The position numbers were made by a program, and so were the translations under genes. 64,000 bases of DNA, from positions 186,001 through 250,000 of the forward strand of contig NZ_QSOC01000002.1 in NCBI RefSeq assembly GCF_003466125.1, given 5' to 3'. The notes beneath the pieces are model-generated. The model was not told where the DNA came from. It saw only the letters and a program-made list of their open reading frames with translations, and did not search any database. Origin of the DNA: Collinsella sp. TM10-22. Lineage in GTDB: Bacteria; Actinomycetota; Coriobacteriia; Coriobacteriales; Coriobacteriaceae. Shown one piece after another: positions 1-11,005 of this stretch. Within the stretch, counting starts at the first letter, position 1. Every line of letters begins with the position of its first letter.

Positions 1-1896
1 GACCACCCCAGCTTTGGTATGGCCATCATCAGCCGCGTACTCGACGCGCATGGCTACAAGGTGGGCATCATCTGCCAGCCCGACTGGACCGATCCCGCCA
101 GCATCACCGTGCTCGGCGAGCCGCGCCTGGGCTTTCTCGTCAGTGCCGGCAACATGGACTCCATGGTCAACCACTATTCGGTGACCAAGCACCGCCGCCA
201 CACCGACGCCTATACCCCCGGTGGCGAGGAGGGTCACCGCCCCAACCGTGCCGTTACGGTCTACGGCAACCTCATCCGCCAGACGTTCAAGGACGCCCCC
301 ATCATCATCGGCGGCATCGAGGCGAGTCTGCGCCGCCTGGCCCACTACGACTACTGGCAGGACAAGCTCAAGCGCTCGGTACTGCTCGACTCGGGCGCCG
401 ACATCCTCATCTACGGCATGGGCGAGCACGCGATCGTCGAGATCGCCGACGCGCTCGACGCAGGACTGCCCGTCGACCAGATTACCTATATCAATGGCAC
501 CGTCTACCGCACCAGCTCGCTCGACGAGGTCTACGACTACGACCTGCTGCCCAGCTGGGACGACCTTACCGCCGACAAGCTCAACTACGCGCGCAGCTTT
601 AACGTGCAGCAGCAGAATATGGACCCCATCACCGGACATCGCCTGGTAGAGCCCTACCCCAACAGCGTCTATGTGGTGCAGAACCCGCCTTCGGCGACGC
701 TCACCACTGACGAGATGGACGAGGTGGCAGAGCTCCCCTACGCACGCGATTGGCATCCCGACTACGACGCGGCAGGCGGCGTGCCTGCCTTTGCCGAGAT
801 CAAGTTTTCCATCAGCTCTAACCGCGGCTGCTTTGGCGAGTGCTCGTTTTGCGCGCTCACCTTCCACCAGGGCCGCGTGCTGCAGATGCGCAGCCACGAT
901 TCGATCATGCGCGAGGCCGAGCTGCTCACGCGCGACCCCGAGTTTAAGGGCTACATCAACGACGTGGGCGGACCGACGGCCAACTTTAGCCGTCCTGCCT
1001 GCGACAAACAGCTCAAGCACGGCGTGTGCAAGAACAAGCGCTGTCTGTGGCCGAGCGTATGCAAGAACATGGTGGTCGACGAGAGCGGCTACACGCAGCT
1101 GCTGCGCGACCTGCGCCAGCTTCCCGGCGTCAAGAAGGTCTTCGTCCGCAGCGGCATCCGCTTTGACTACACCATGGCCGACACCTCGGACGAGTTTTTG
1201 CGCGAGCTGCTGGAACATCACGTCTCGGGCCAGCTGCGTGTAGCGCCCGAGCACGTGAGCGATGCGGTGCTGAGTGTGATGGGCAAGCCGAGCCGCGCCG
1301 TCTACGATGCGTTCTGCCGTAAATTTGAACGCCTGAACCGCGAATACGGACTCAAGCAGTATGTGGTGCCGTACCTGATCTCGAGCCACCCCGGTTCAAC
1401 CATGAAGGAAGCCGTGGCCCTTGCCGAGGCTGTGCGCGACATGGGCTATATGCCCGAGCAGGTGCAGGACTTCTACCCCACGCCGTCCACCATGTCGACG
1501 TGCATGTACTACACCGGCGTTGACCCGCGCACCATGGGGCCAATCTATGTGGCGCGCGACCCGCACGAGAAGGCCATGCAACGCGCACTCATCCAGTATC
1601 GCAAGCCCGAGAACTACAAGCTGGTGCGCGAGGCGCTGGAAAAGGCCGGGCGTCGTGACCTGATCGGCTACACCAAGCATTGCCTAATCCGTCCCGTGCC
1701 GCCGCGCCCGGGCGAGACGTCTGCTAGCGGCGGACACGGCACCGGCAAGAAGGGCGGCAAGGCCCACGGTGGCGCCGGCAAGGGCCCCAAGGGCAGCAAG
1801 GGGCACGGCGGCATGTCGCGTGCGCAGAACACCGCCGGCCGCAACCGTGCAGCTCAGGGGCGTCAGGGCGCCAACGGAGGCGGACGCCGCAATTAG
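1..1896 (+). CDS. YgiQ family radical SAM protein, 5' partial
   Basis: The reading frame is open from base 1 (Asp-His-Pro-Ser-Phe-Gly before the first Met), so the true start lies outside the window. The radical SAM cluster motif is visible as GCFGECSFC (CxxxCxxC) at about 830-855. The upstream half has the family's conserved GGIEASLRR segment. The last 60 residues are a Gly/Lys/Arg-rich basic tail of low complexity. The family (UPF0313) is a 4Fe-4S radical SAM enzyme of unknown substrate. The stop overlaps the convergent CPBP gene by three bases. Confidence 0.93.
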   Translation, partial: DHPSFGMAIISRVLDAHGYKVGIICQPDWTDPASITVLGEPRLGFLVSAGNMDSMVNHYSVTKHRRHTDAYTPGGEEGHRPNRAVTVYGNLIRQTFKDAPIIIGGIEASLRRLAHYDYWQDKLKRSVLLDSGADILIYGMGEHAIVEIADALDAGLPVDQITYINGTVYRTSSLDEVYDYDLLPSWDDLTADKLNYARSFNVQQQNMDPITGHRLVEPYPNSVYVVQNPPSATLTTDEMDEVAELPYARDWHPDYDAAGGVPAFAEIKFSISSNRGCFGECSFCALTFHQGRVLQMRSHDSIMREAELLTRDPEFKGYINDVGGPTANFSRPACDKQLKHGVCKNKRCLWPSVCKNMVVDESGYTQLLRDLRQLPGVKKVFVRSGIRFDYTMADTSDEFLRELLEHHVSGQLRVAPEHVSDAVLSVMGKPSRAVYDAFCRKFERLNREYGLKQYVVPYLISSHPGSTMKEAVALAEAVRDMGYMPEQVQDFYPTPSTMSTCMYYTGVDPRTMGPIYVARDPHEKAMQRALIQYRKPENYKLVREALEKAGRRDLIGYTKHCLIRPVPPRPGETSASGGHGTGKKGGKAHGGAGKGPKGSKGHGGMSRAQNTAGRNRAAQGRQGANGGGRRN

Positions 1897-2813
1897 TGCA
1901 GGAATGCGGTAGATGTGGTCGCAGTGCTCTGCTGGCACGCTTGGCGCAGCGAGTGCATTGCCTCCACCAGGATCACGCCGGCGATCGCGACCGTGATTAT
2001 CACGTCGAACGGCGTGTTCACAAACCAGAGCAACGTCATGAGATACGACCCGGCGTTAAAGGCAAAATGCAGCAGGATCGTGTAGCGGAGCTTTCCGGTC
2101 GTCACGAGCACCGAGCCAAAAATGAGGCCGGCAGCGCCCGCATAGCAGCCCTGCACCCAGTTCAGGTGCATAAAACCGAAGATCGCCGCCTGCAGCACGA
2201 CCGCCGCGGCGATACCCCACGTGCTCGGGGCCGCCCAGGGCACCATAGCGCCGTCCTGCGCACCCGCACGACGCCGGCGCTTCCAAAGTGGGCGGCACTG
2301 CGGATTAAACGATCGGAGCGAAAACTCAAAAATGATACCGCGCACCAGCAGCTCCTCGCAAAACGGAGCGCCGAGCACCGTGGTCAGGACGGCCGGATAG
2401 CTCGTGTCACCCATGCCCGTCTCCTCGACAAGTTCGCTGTAGTCGGCCGCGGCCTCCGGTAACAGCGACAGCACGGCGTCGGTCACGTAGCCAACGACCA
2501 CCTGCAGTGCCAAGCCGATCACGATAACGCAGGCAATGCGCCTCCATGCTTTGCCTGCTCCCCCGCCAAGCGGGCGCTCGCCCTGCCAGCGCGCCATAAA
2601 CGAGCGCGGCCACAGATAACGCCACCACAGCAGCGCCATCAAAAACGACGCCGTCTGCGCGGCAGCCTGAAGCAATTGAATATCGAGGTCGTCAATCGAA
2701 AAGCCCATGAACACCGATGCGACGCCCAGAGCGGAGAACAAAACCACACTCAGGGCAATATCTGCCGCGACAACGCCAAAACAGGCAAGCGCCCAAATCA
2801 TCGCATTGAGCAT
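1893..2813 (-). CDS. CPBP family intramembrane glutamic endopeptidase
   Basis: This is a multi-pass membrane protein of about 306 residues with the CAAX-protease/CPBP (Abi) signature. Motif 1 is EELLVRGIIFEF (EExxxR), motif 2 is FMHLNW and motif 3 is LHFAFN; these carry the catalytic Glu and His residues. The ATG at 2813 was chosen because GAGGAGG lies six bases upstream. The longer GTG start at 2837 falls inside a palindromic repeat and has no ribosome site. Family members cleave membrane or prenylated substrates and some protect against bacteriocins. The substrate here cannot be deduced. Confidence 0.88.
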   Translation of the reverse strand: MLNAMIWALACFGVVAADIALSVVLFSALGVASVFMGFSIDDLDIQLLQAAAQTASFLMALLWWRYLWPRSFMARWQGERPLGGGAGKAWRRIACVIVIGLALQVVVGYVTDAVLSLLPEAAADYSELVEETGMGDTSYPAVLTTVLGAPFCEELLVRGIIFEFSLRSFNPQCRPLWKRRRRAGAQDGAMVPWAAPSTWGIAAAVVLQAAIFGFMHLNWVQGCYAGAAGLIFGSVLVTTGKLRYTILLHFAFNAGSYLMTLLWFVNTPFDVIITVAIAGVILVEAMHSLRQACQQSTATTSTAFLH

Positions 2814-2830
2814 GCCAACCTCCTCAAAAC

Positions 2831-2888
2831 CCGGCACTTAGGGACGTTCCTTAACTGCCGGCAGAAAAGGAACGTCCCCAAGTGCCGG
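2831..2888. repeat. GGGACGTTCC-type palindromic repeat
   Basis: Two 22-base arms (2831-2852 and 2867-2888) are inverted copies with one mismatch around a 14-base loop. The core GGGACGTTCCTT and the flanking TGCCGGC recur near 8352, 22899 and 63307, so this is a dispersed REP-like intergenic element. It lies between the CPBP gene start and the RelB-like gene, both on the minus strand. Confidence 0.8.
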
Positions 2889-2901
2889 CAGTTTGGGACA
2901 G

Positions 2902-3105
2902 TCATTGTTGATGAGAATCGGGCGCAGTGCCAAAAGCCCCGTTGGGCGAGATGTCGAACGGGAAGGTGCCGCAGCGATTGAACGCAGCGATAAACATGCG
3001 AATGGCGTTGGACGGCGTGGTGCCCACGAGCTGGGTTGCCGCCGCGAAGGCCGCCTTTTCCTCGGGCAAGACCTTCGCGACAACCGGGGTCATGTGTTCT
3101 GCCAT
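2902..3105 (-). CDS. RelB/DinJ family antitoxin-like protein (orphan)
   Basis: This 67-residue protein begins MAEHM and contains TTPSNAIRMFIAAFNRCG followed by FPFDI, the ribbon-helix-helix signature of the RelB/DinJ antitoxins. Start at 3105: AAAGGAAG sits about five bases upstream of ATG. Family members bind DNA as dimers and neutralise RelE/YafQ-type RNases. No RelE-like reading frame follows before the repeat at 2831-2888, so the toxin is missing. The C-terminal toxin-binding segment is short, ending SPNGAFGTAPDSHQQ. It may be a solitary regulator or a remnant. Confidence 0.75.
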   Translation of the reverse strand: MAEHMTPVVAKVLPEEKAAFAAATQLVGTTPSNAIRMFIAAFNRCGTFPFDISPNGAFGTAPDSHQQ

Positions 3106-3218
3106 GGCGCTTCCTTTTTGAAACGACGGTGGTGCGGATAGATGCGGGCCACGCGGCTGGGCGACGGGTTGTGAAGGCAACCCGATTGGCCCGCATCTGG
3201 AGTTTGTTTCTACGGCGT

Positions 3219-3269
3219 TGGTATTACTTGGTATTCCAAAGTATTACCCCGCAGATAGAATACCATACC
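3219..3269 (-). promoter_or_regulatory. Candidate promoter/operator of the RelB-like gene
   Basis: About 115-165 bases upstream of the RelB-like start there are four copies of a GGTATT/AATACC motif in both orientations (3220, 3230, 3243 and 3259), including the palindrome CTTGG-TATT-CCAAAG. RelB proteins autorepress through palindromic operators, so this is a plausible operator. The link is an inference from position. Confidence 0.4.
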
Positions 3270-3321
3270 CGACCCCATGGGGACGGAGAAAAAACGGATC
3301 ATTTTGTTGCTGAGTAAGTAT

Positions 3322-3540
3322 TTAGAGCGTGATGATATCCGAGATATTGAGGGCCTGAGCGTCGACGGCATCGTGCGTGGCAAGCAACAGGATGCGACCG
3401 TCGAGCAAGTCGAGCATGACCTCGGCGCATGCGTCGCGCGCAGCGGTATCTAGACCGGTAAAGGGCTCGTCCAGAATCACCGCGTCGCCTGGGCACAGCA
3501 GGGCTCGGGCAATCTCGATGCGACGGCGCTGCCCACCCCC
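3322..3540 (-). pseudogene. ABC transporter ATPase, C-terminal fragment
   Basis: Reading the minus strand from about 3537 gives GGQRRRIEIARALL (ABC signature), then DAVILDEPF (Walker B with catalytic Glu), a D-loop (TGLDTAA) and ATHDAVDA (H-loop His), ending at TAA 3322-3324. The frame has no start codon and everything upstream of the signature, including Walker A, is missing. The alternative reading frame across this stretch has no recognisable homology. It is the 3' third of an ABC ATPase resembling the nitrate/taurine or ABC-2 type, left after a deletion next to the PTS operon. Confidence 0.8.
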
Positions 3541-3565
3541 ATATCAACCCTTTGCGCAAAACGGC

Positions 3566-3601
3566 AATGCCCCGTCCGCGCAAACACGCGAACAGGGCAT
3601 T
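3566..3601 (-). terminator. Probable terminator of the alpha-glucoside PTS operon
   Basis: AATGCCC (3566-3572) pairs with GGGCATT (3595-3601), and CGCG pairs with CGCG inside. It lies about 50 bases after the last gene of the operon. The T-run after it on the minus strand is weak (GCCGTTTT), so efficiency is uncertain. Confidence 0.5.
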
Positions 3602-3650
3602 GATCAAGTTTTACGGTCAGCGGCTCTTTTGTGCCAGAGACCTTCTGTCT

Positions 3651-5033
3651 TTAGCGAAGCTCGGGCCAGTAACCCTTGTTGGCCTCGATCATGTCGTCGA
3701 GAACCTCCTTGGCGACCTTCATCGAAGGCACGGTCTTGTTGAGCGTAAAGGCCTTGAGCGCCTTCTCGTACGAACCCTCGATCGTAGCCTCGACGATGAG
3801 CTTCTCGGAGTTCAGCTGCTGCATCATAAGACCCTGCTGGAACAGCGGGATGTTGTCGCGGCTGATGACCTCGGGGCCGTTCTTGCCAATGTAGGCAGGC
3901 AGCTCGACCATGGCGTCGTAGGGCATGTTGGGGATAGCGCCCTTGTTCTCGCAAATGACCAGGAAGCGCTGCTTGGTATCGTTCTTCAGAGCGATGGCCA
4001 GATCGGCAATCCAGTCGCCGTGGCTGCCCGCATAGAACGTGCTCTCGTCGATCTCGCCCGTCTTCTCGTAATGGTCGATGCCATCAAAGAGGTTCTTCTC
4101 GCGCGTCTCCTCGACCTCGTTTGCACGGGTGCGCTCGGGGTTGGAATGCTCGACGAACTCCTTCTGCTGCAGGTAGTAGTTCAGATACGTGTTGGGCAGG
4201 TACTCCGGGAAGCACTCCATGATCTCGTACTCGCCCTTCCAGACGTAGTACCAGCTGCCCTTGGTGTGGCGGTTCTGCTCGGGATGCTCGTCGGTGGCCT
4301 CCTCGGGCTTCTTGGACATCAGCGAGCTCATGCCCTTGAGGTAAGAATCGGGCAGCAGAATCTCGTGCTCCTTGATGTACTCGCGCAGCTGCGGGAGCAC
4401 CTCCTCGCCCTTGTGGCGGATCGAGGTGAACCAACCAAAGTGGTTGAGGCCAAAGTAGTCGTACTCGACGTCCTTCTTGTCGATATCGAGCGCGGCGCAA
4501 ACCACGTCGATGATCGCAATCGGCATGTCGCAGATGTTGATGATGCGAGCGTTGGGGCGCAGGACGCGGCAGCCCTCGGAGACGATGGCGGCAGGGTTGG
4601 AGTAGTTGAGAATCCAGTAGTCCTTCTTGGCGTACTTCTCAACGTCGTCAATCAGCTCGACCATGGGGAAGATGGTACGCATGCCGTAGGCAAGGCCGCC
4701 GCAGCCGCAGGTCTCCTGGCCCACGCAGCCGTGACGCAGCGGAATCTTCTCGTCCTGCTCGCGCATGGCATAGCCGCCCACGCGCATCTGGGCAAACACG
4801 AAGCTCGCGTCGTTAAAAGCCGTCTTTTTGTCGGTGGTCACCGTGAGCTTGATGTCCAGGCCAAGGTCCTCGTGCAAAATCCAGTCCACGAGCACGCCAA
4901 TCTTGCGCTGGCGCTCCTCGTTGATGTCGTACAGACGAATCTCGTCAACGTCGAGCTCGTCCTTGCGCAGAGCGATGGACTTGACGATGCCGGGGGTAAA
5001 GGTGGATCCGCCACCACACAGAGTAATGATCAT
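3651..5033 (-). CDS. malH: GH4 6-phospho-alpha-glucosidase (maltose-6'-phosphate glucosidase)
   Basis: This 460-residue protein has the GH4 N-terminal NAD-binding motif GGGSTFTPG (residues 7-15), VGQETCG at 104-110, the metal-binding CDMP motif at 168-171 and NHFGW at 197-201. In GH4, CDMP distinguishes 6-phospho-alpha- from 6-phospho-beta-glucosidases, which carry CN(V/I)P. The sequence aligns by eye with GlvA/MalH along its whole length. The enzyme hydrolyses phosphorylated alpha-glucosides such as maltose-6'-phosphate in the cytoplasm using NAD+ and a divalent metal. It is the last gene of the operon, three bases after the EIICB stop, and so acts on that transporter's product. Confidence 0.93.
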   Translation of the reverse strand: MIITLCGGGSTFTPGIVKSIALRKDELDVDEIRLYDINEERQRKIGVLVDWILHEDLGLDIKLTVTTDKKTAFNDASFVFAQMRVGGYAMREQDEKIPLRHGCVGQETCGCGGLAYGMRTIFPMVELIDDVEKYAKKDYWILNYSNPAAIVSEGCRVLRPNARIINICDMPIAIIDVVCAALDIDKKDVEYDYFGLNHFGWFTSIRHKGEEVLPQLREYIKEHEILLPDSYLKGMSSLMSKKPEEATDEHPEQNRHTKGSWYYVWKGEYEIMECFPEYLPNTYLNYYLQQKEFVEHSNPERTRANEVEETREKNLFDGIDHYEKTGEIDESTFYAGSHGDWIADLAIALKNDTKQRFLVICENKGAIPNMPYDAMVELPAYIGKNGPEVISRDNIPLFQQGLMMQQLNSEKLIVEATIEGSYEKALKAFTLNKTVPSMKVAKEVLDDMIEANKGYWPELR

Positions 5034-5036
5034 TGT

Positions 5037-6653
5037 TTACTGCTCCTTCTCAATTGCGTTTTCGACCTTGTCGCGCATCTCGGCGACCTTCATGCCAAAG
5101 ATGATCTGGATATTATTGCCGTTGCGGTTGATGCCGCTGTTGGGCACGTGGTTGATGAGGTTCTCATCGATGAGATCCGGGTTCTTAACGTTCACGCGGA
5201 GACGCGTAAAGCAGTTCTCGAGCTCCTCGATGTTGTCCTTGCCGCCAAGACCTGCGACCAGATCGGCAATGCCCGCATCGACGCCCTCTGCGGGAGCCGC
5301 GGCAACAGCGCCCTGCTTCACCGCGACAGACGCGGCGGCCTCGCCCTCGGCGACGGACTCGGCGAGCTCGGACTCCTCCTCGCGACCAGGCGTGTGGAGG
5401 TTGAGCTTCTTAATAAGGAAGGTGAAGAGGAAGAAGTACAGAGCGGCGTTGAGAACTCCAAGCACCAGCATGACCGGCCAGTTGGTCTTATCGACACCAA
5501 GGACCAGGTTGGAAACAACGATGTTGATGATGCCGCCTGCAGTCGAAGCGGGCACGGAGAGAACCTTAAGAAGAACCAGGAAGACGCCGGAAAGAATCGA
5601 GTGGACGACAAAGAGCACAGGGGCAGCAAAGACAAAGAGGAAGTCCATGGGCTCGGTCACGCAGGAAAGCACGGCGGTGATGATCAGCGGGATGATGACA
5701 GCCCTGGTCTTGTCCTTGTTCTGCTTGTAGGCGGTGAAGATAAAGGCGAGACCGATGCCGATGTAGGGCCACAGGTTGTTGAAGGCGTAGCTGTTGAAAT
5801 ACGTGCTATCGGAGAAGGGCTGGCCCGTCATTGCCATCTCGGCGACACGGATGGGATAGGCGCCGGCGATAACCTGATCGCCCAGCGTAAGGGTGCCACC
5901 CACATCGGAGAACTGGAACGGGGTGTAGATGAGGTGGTGCAGACCGGTGGGAACGAGCAGCTTGTTGAGCATGCCGTAGATAAACAGACCGATGTTGCCC
6001 GACTCATTAATGATGCCGGCAACGGAGGAGATGGCACCCTGAACCGGAGGCCAAACGATGCAGAAGCCAGCGCCCATGATCCAGGAAATGATGATCATGA
6101 TCAGGAACGGAAAGCGAACGCCCGAGAACATCGAAAGGGCAATGGGGAACTGCTTGTTCGAGTACTTGTTGAACACGGCACCGGTGATGCAACCAAGAAT
6201 GATGCCACCAAACACGCCGGTATCGAGCACCTGGATGCCCATAACGGTGCTCTGGCCGGTTCCGGTAAGGCCGAGCATGCCGCTCGTTTCGGCAAGAGAA
6301 CCGGTGGCGTTGAGCACGATGTTATTGGCCTGAAGGAACAGGAAGAACGACATCAGGGCGATAAGCGAAGCATGGCCCTTGTTCTTCTTTGCCATGGCGC
6401 CGGCGATGCCCACGCAGAACAGAATCGAGAGGTTGTTGATGATAAACATCAGCGACTGATAGACAACGGTGCCCACAAGCTGGAACGGGCCGGAGCCCAG
6501 CACGGGGACCACGGCGCAGATGGTCTTGTTGGTCAGAATGATGCCCACGATGAGCAGGATGCCGGCAACCGAGAGATACATCATCGGCTGAACGATCGAC
6601 TTCGCGAACACCTCCAACGGCGCTTTGAAATTGAACTTCTTTTTTGCGGTCAT
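5037..6653 (-). CDS. PTS alpha-glucoside transporter, EIICB component
   Basis: This protein of about 538 residues has an N-terminal EIIC domain with multiple membrane segments (roughly 25-430), an Ala/Glu-rich linker and a C-terminal EIIB domain. The EIIB phosphorylation site is NCFTRLR, with Cys near residue 481. The length and order resemble MalX/GlvC. Start at 6653 is preceded by AAAGGGGAG; an upstream in-frame Met at 6680 has no such site. It takes up and phosphorylates alpha-glucosides with the EIIA encoded upstream. About 100 bases separate it from the antiterminator gene and contain a GACAAG/CTTGTC hairpin near 6692-6719. Confidence 0.93.
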   Translation of the reverse strand: MTAKKKFNFKAPLEVFAKSIVQPMMYLSVAGILLIVGIILTNKTICAVVPVLGSGPFQLVGTVVYQSLMFIINNLSILFCVGIAGAMAKKNKGHASLIALMSFFLFLQANNIVLNATGSLAETSGMLGLTGTGQSTVMGIQVLDTGVFGGIILGCITGAVFNKYSNKQFPIALSMFSGVRFPFLIMIIISWIMGAGFCIVWPPVQGAISSVAGIINESGNIGLFIYGMLNKLLVPTGLHHLIYTPFQFSDVGGTLTLGDQVIAGAYPIRVAEMAMTGQPFSDSTYFNSYAFNNLWPYIGIGLAFIFTAYKQNKDKTRAVIIPLIITAVLSCVTEPMDFLFVFAAPVLFVVHSILSGVFLVLLKVLSVPASTAGGIINIVVSNLVLGVDKTNWPVMLVLGVLNAALYFFLFTFLIKKLNLHTPGREEESELAESVAEGEAAASVAVKQGAVAAAPAEGVDAGIADLVAGLGGKDNIEELENCFTRLRVNVKNPDLIDENLINHVPNSGINRNGNNIQIIFGMKVAEMRDKVENAIEKEQ

Positions 6654-6752
6654 AGCGATACTCCCCTTTCTTTTCCGCAAATTAAGACAGGTGTGCCCTG
6701 GACAAGACCATGAGCCTTGTCTTATATCAATCGATGTGCGGACACGTTATGC

Positions 6753-7619
6753 CTAGAGACCAGATTCTCCAAGCAGGTTAACAATGTGATATGCGAGATA
6801 ACTCTTCTCGGCATTGGTAACGACAACGTTATAGGTAGACGCTAAGCGGTCGGCAATTGACTCCGCGCACGAGAACGCCCTCGGATACACCGTTTCATCG
6901 ATACGGAGCAGCGCGTCGCCATTGACCTGCCCCGCCGCGGGATCGAGCGCTCGCTGCGCAAAAAACTGCAGATGGCGAACGAAACGCTCGTACGGTAACG
7001 AGGCGACGTCAAGGGTCGTGGCATAGTGCTCGGAAACAATCGCGAGCACGTCGCGAACAAGCTGGACCGAAACGATCAGACGGTCAGAGCGCTGCGGCAT
7101 GGTAGCGTTGACGATATGCAAGGTGATGAAGCCCTGCTCCTCCTCGCTCATCTCGATGCCCAGGTAATCCTTGATAATCTGAAGGGCACGGCCCGCAAGC
7201 GCATACTCCTTGCGATAGAACTGCTGGATCTCGAGCAGCAACGGGTTCTCGCACGGAATGCCCTTGCGCTCGCGATCAAGGGCGAGGCTAATATGATCTG
7301 CGAGAGCAATGAGAATCTTGTCATTGATATCAACATTGAGCTCTCGACGAAGCATCTGAACAATGTCCTCGGAAATCACGAGGTTAACGGTGGGGATGGA
7401 CTCCAAAAGATGTGCCAAGCGGTCAATCGTACGAGAATCCTGGGAGGTACCCTCCTGCAGCGCATAGGTCTTTTCGACCGACGCCTCGTCGATGATATCA
7501 CCGGCATGGCGGCCAAAGCAGAGGCCTCGGCCGATGACGATGAGCTCGGAGCCATCGTCCGAAGTGACCATTGCGACGTTATTGTTGAAAACTCGCTTGA
7601 TAACCACGGTACCCACCAC
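6753..7619 (-). CDS. LicT/BglG family PRD transcription antiterminator
   Basis: This 288-residue protein begins with an RNA-binding CAT domain (IKRVFNNNVAMV, GRGLCFG), followed by two PTS regulation domains at roughly 70-170 and 175-285. The PRDs carry conserved His residues (for example LADHISLAL, GFITLHIVN and SEHYATTL). Such proteins bind a ribonucleic antiterminator hairpin when dephosphorylated at the inhibitory His, allowing transcription through a leader terminator when substrate is present. The start is GTG at 7619, six bases after the EIIA stop, so translation is probably coupled. The likely target RNA is the hairpin at 8219-8250. Confidence 0.92.
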   Translation of the reverse strand: MVGTVVIKRVFNNNVAMVTSDDGSELIVIGRGLCFGRHAGDIIDEASVEKTYALQEGTSQDSRTIDRLAHLLESIPTVNLVISEDIVQMLRRELNVDINDKILIALADHISLALDRERKGIPCENPLLLEIQQFYRKEYALAGRALQIIKDYLGIEMSEEEQGFITLHIVNATMPQRSDRLIVSVQLVRDVLAIVSEHYATTLDVASLPYERFVRHLQFFAQRALDPAAGQVNGDALLRIDETVYPRAFSCAESIADRLASTYNVVVTNAEKSYLAYHIVNLLGESGL

Positions 7620-7625
7620 AAGAAT

Positions 7626-8138
7626 TTACTCGGAAAGCCAGACGACAGGCTCTTTAACAGCAACAGGGCCGGAAGCACGCTCACGAAGAGTCGAGTTCTC
7701 CGAGCGCTCGCACACGATAACGAAGACCGTGGGGTCGAAGCCAGCGGCGCGAACCGCGTCGAAATCGACCTCGACGAGGGGCTGGCCCGCGTCGACATGG
7801 TCACCCTGAGCAACGAGCGCATGGAAGCCCTTGCCCTCAAGTTTAACAGTGTCGATTCCGATATGCAGCATCACCTGAGCAGAGCTGTCGTCGGACATGA
7901 TGCCCAGCGCGTGCTCAGTCGGAAACAACGCCGCGACGGTGCCGGAAACAGGAGCGCACACCGCTCCCTCTTGGGGAACCACGGCAACGCCATCGCCCAC
8001 CGCGCGGCTGCTAAAAGCAGGGTCATTGGTATTTTCTAGATGAACAAGCTCGCCGGAAACGGGAGCGAGGATTTCGAACTCGGAAGCTGCAGTCTTCTGC
8101 TCATCCGAACCGCCCATCAGGCGAGAAAAGAAACCCAT
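7626..8138 (-). CDS. PTS glucose-type EIIA component
   Basis: This 170-residue protein matches the IIA-Glc fold. The phosphoryl-accepting His is His92 in VMLHIGIDTVKLEGKGF, and the second active-site His is His76 in EHALGI. N-terminal EILAPVSGE is typical. Start at 8138: GAAGGGAC lies eight bases upstream. It is the first gene of the operon and transfers phosphate from HPr to the EIICB encoded downstream. Being separate from EIICB, it could also serve other PTS permeases that lack their own EIIA, such as the MurP-type EIIBC at 36025-37455. Confidence 0.92.
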   Translation of the reverse strand: MGFFSRLMGGSDEQKTAASEFEILAPVSGELVHLENTNDPAFSSRAVGDGVAVVPQEGAVCAPVSGTVAALFPTEHALGIMSDDSSAQVMLHIGIDTVKLEGKGFHALVAQGDHVDAGQPLVEVDFDAVRAAGFDPTVFVIVCERSENSTLRERASGPVAVKEPVVWLSE

Positions 8139-8218
8139 GGCGGCATGTCCCTTCATAAATATAGCCCAACCAAAATCAAGCGAATGCATCCATAGAGACA
8201 CATCCGTTCAAAGACTTT

Positions 8219-8250
8219 GGTTAGGCCCACGTCCGAGGGACTCGGTAACC
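8219..8250 (-). promoter_or_regulatory. RAT-like antiterminator hairpin in the PTS operon leader
   Basis: On the minus strand the leader contains GGTTA and TAACC as a perfect outer stem, with an inner CCGAG-TCC-CTCGG stem and an asymmetric internal loop. It starts about 80 bases upstream of the EIIA gene. LicT/BglG targets are short hairpins with GG/CC ends and asymmetric internal loops, so this is a good candidate. CCTAACCAAA overlapping its 3' arm could instead pair with TTTGGTTGGG at 8163-8173, giving a competing structure. A T-run typical of a terminator was not seen. Confidence 0.45.
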
Positions 8251-8351
8251 TTCCGCATTTCTTTTTACGAAAGCTATTGTAGACAAGCCCAAAGCAGAAT
8301 AATCATTATGACCGGTGAACGGTATTTATTCTCCGATAAACGGTAGCTATG

Positions 8352-8383
8352 CGGCACTTAGGGACGTTCCTTTTCTGCCGGCA
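8352..8383. repeat. GGGACGTTCC-type repeat, partial copy
   Basis: CGGCACTTAGGGACGTTCC followed by TTTTCTGCCGGCA matches the left arm and loop of the palindrome at 2831-2888 and the copy near 22920. The right arm is replaced by a diverged GGGACACTCC segment. It lies between the PTS operon promoter region and the helicase terminator. Confidence 0.7.
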
Positions 8384-8421
8384 CCCAGGGACACTCCTTG
8401 CTCTGACCCCTTTGCACCAAA

Positions 8422-8453
8422 AAGGGCCCCGAGCGTAGTTGCTCGGGGCCCTT
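8422..8453 (-). terminator. Rho-independent terminator of the DEAD-box helicase gene
   Basis: A perfect 13-base stem (AAGGGCCCCGAGC and its complement) encloses a six-base loop. On the minus strand it is followed by a run of five T, and it lies 33 bases after the helicase stop codon. Confidence 0.9.
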
Positions 8454-8485
8454 AGCTTGTCTCACGCTAGCGTGCGATGCGTATG

Positions 8486-10735
<2,250 letters not shown>

Positions 10736-11005
10736 ATGTTGTTGTTCCTTATCTGCACGCGCAATGGGCACGGCATGCGGCCGCGCGGGCGTGCTTGGTA
10801 GTGCGCTAATACATACAAAAATAGGTGCGCACAGAGAGGACGTTGCTCAGCACGCTGGCGATCGCTTTGGCAGCCCTATCACGCGCCGTCCAGACGCAGC
10901 AGCTCTAAGCGATGGAGCAGATTCGCCGCGGTTAGTATACCCGTGCTTCGCATGCCCCCACGTAAACCACAGATGACGAGGCGGACGGGCGAGTCTGGGC
11001 CGATT

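Noticed and set aside
3552..6713. Plus-strand 1053-codon open frame opposite the PTS operon
   Set aside because: It is antisense to clear PTS and GH4 genes with strong motifs, has no domain, and its length follows from codon bias in G+C-rich DNA.
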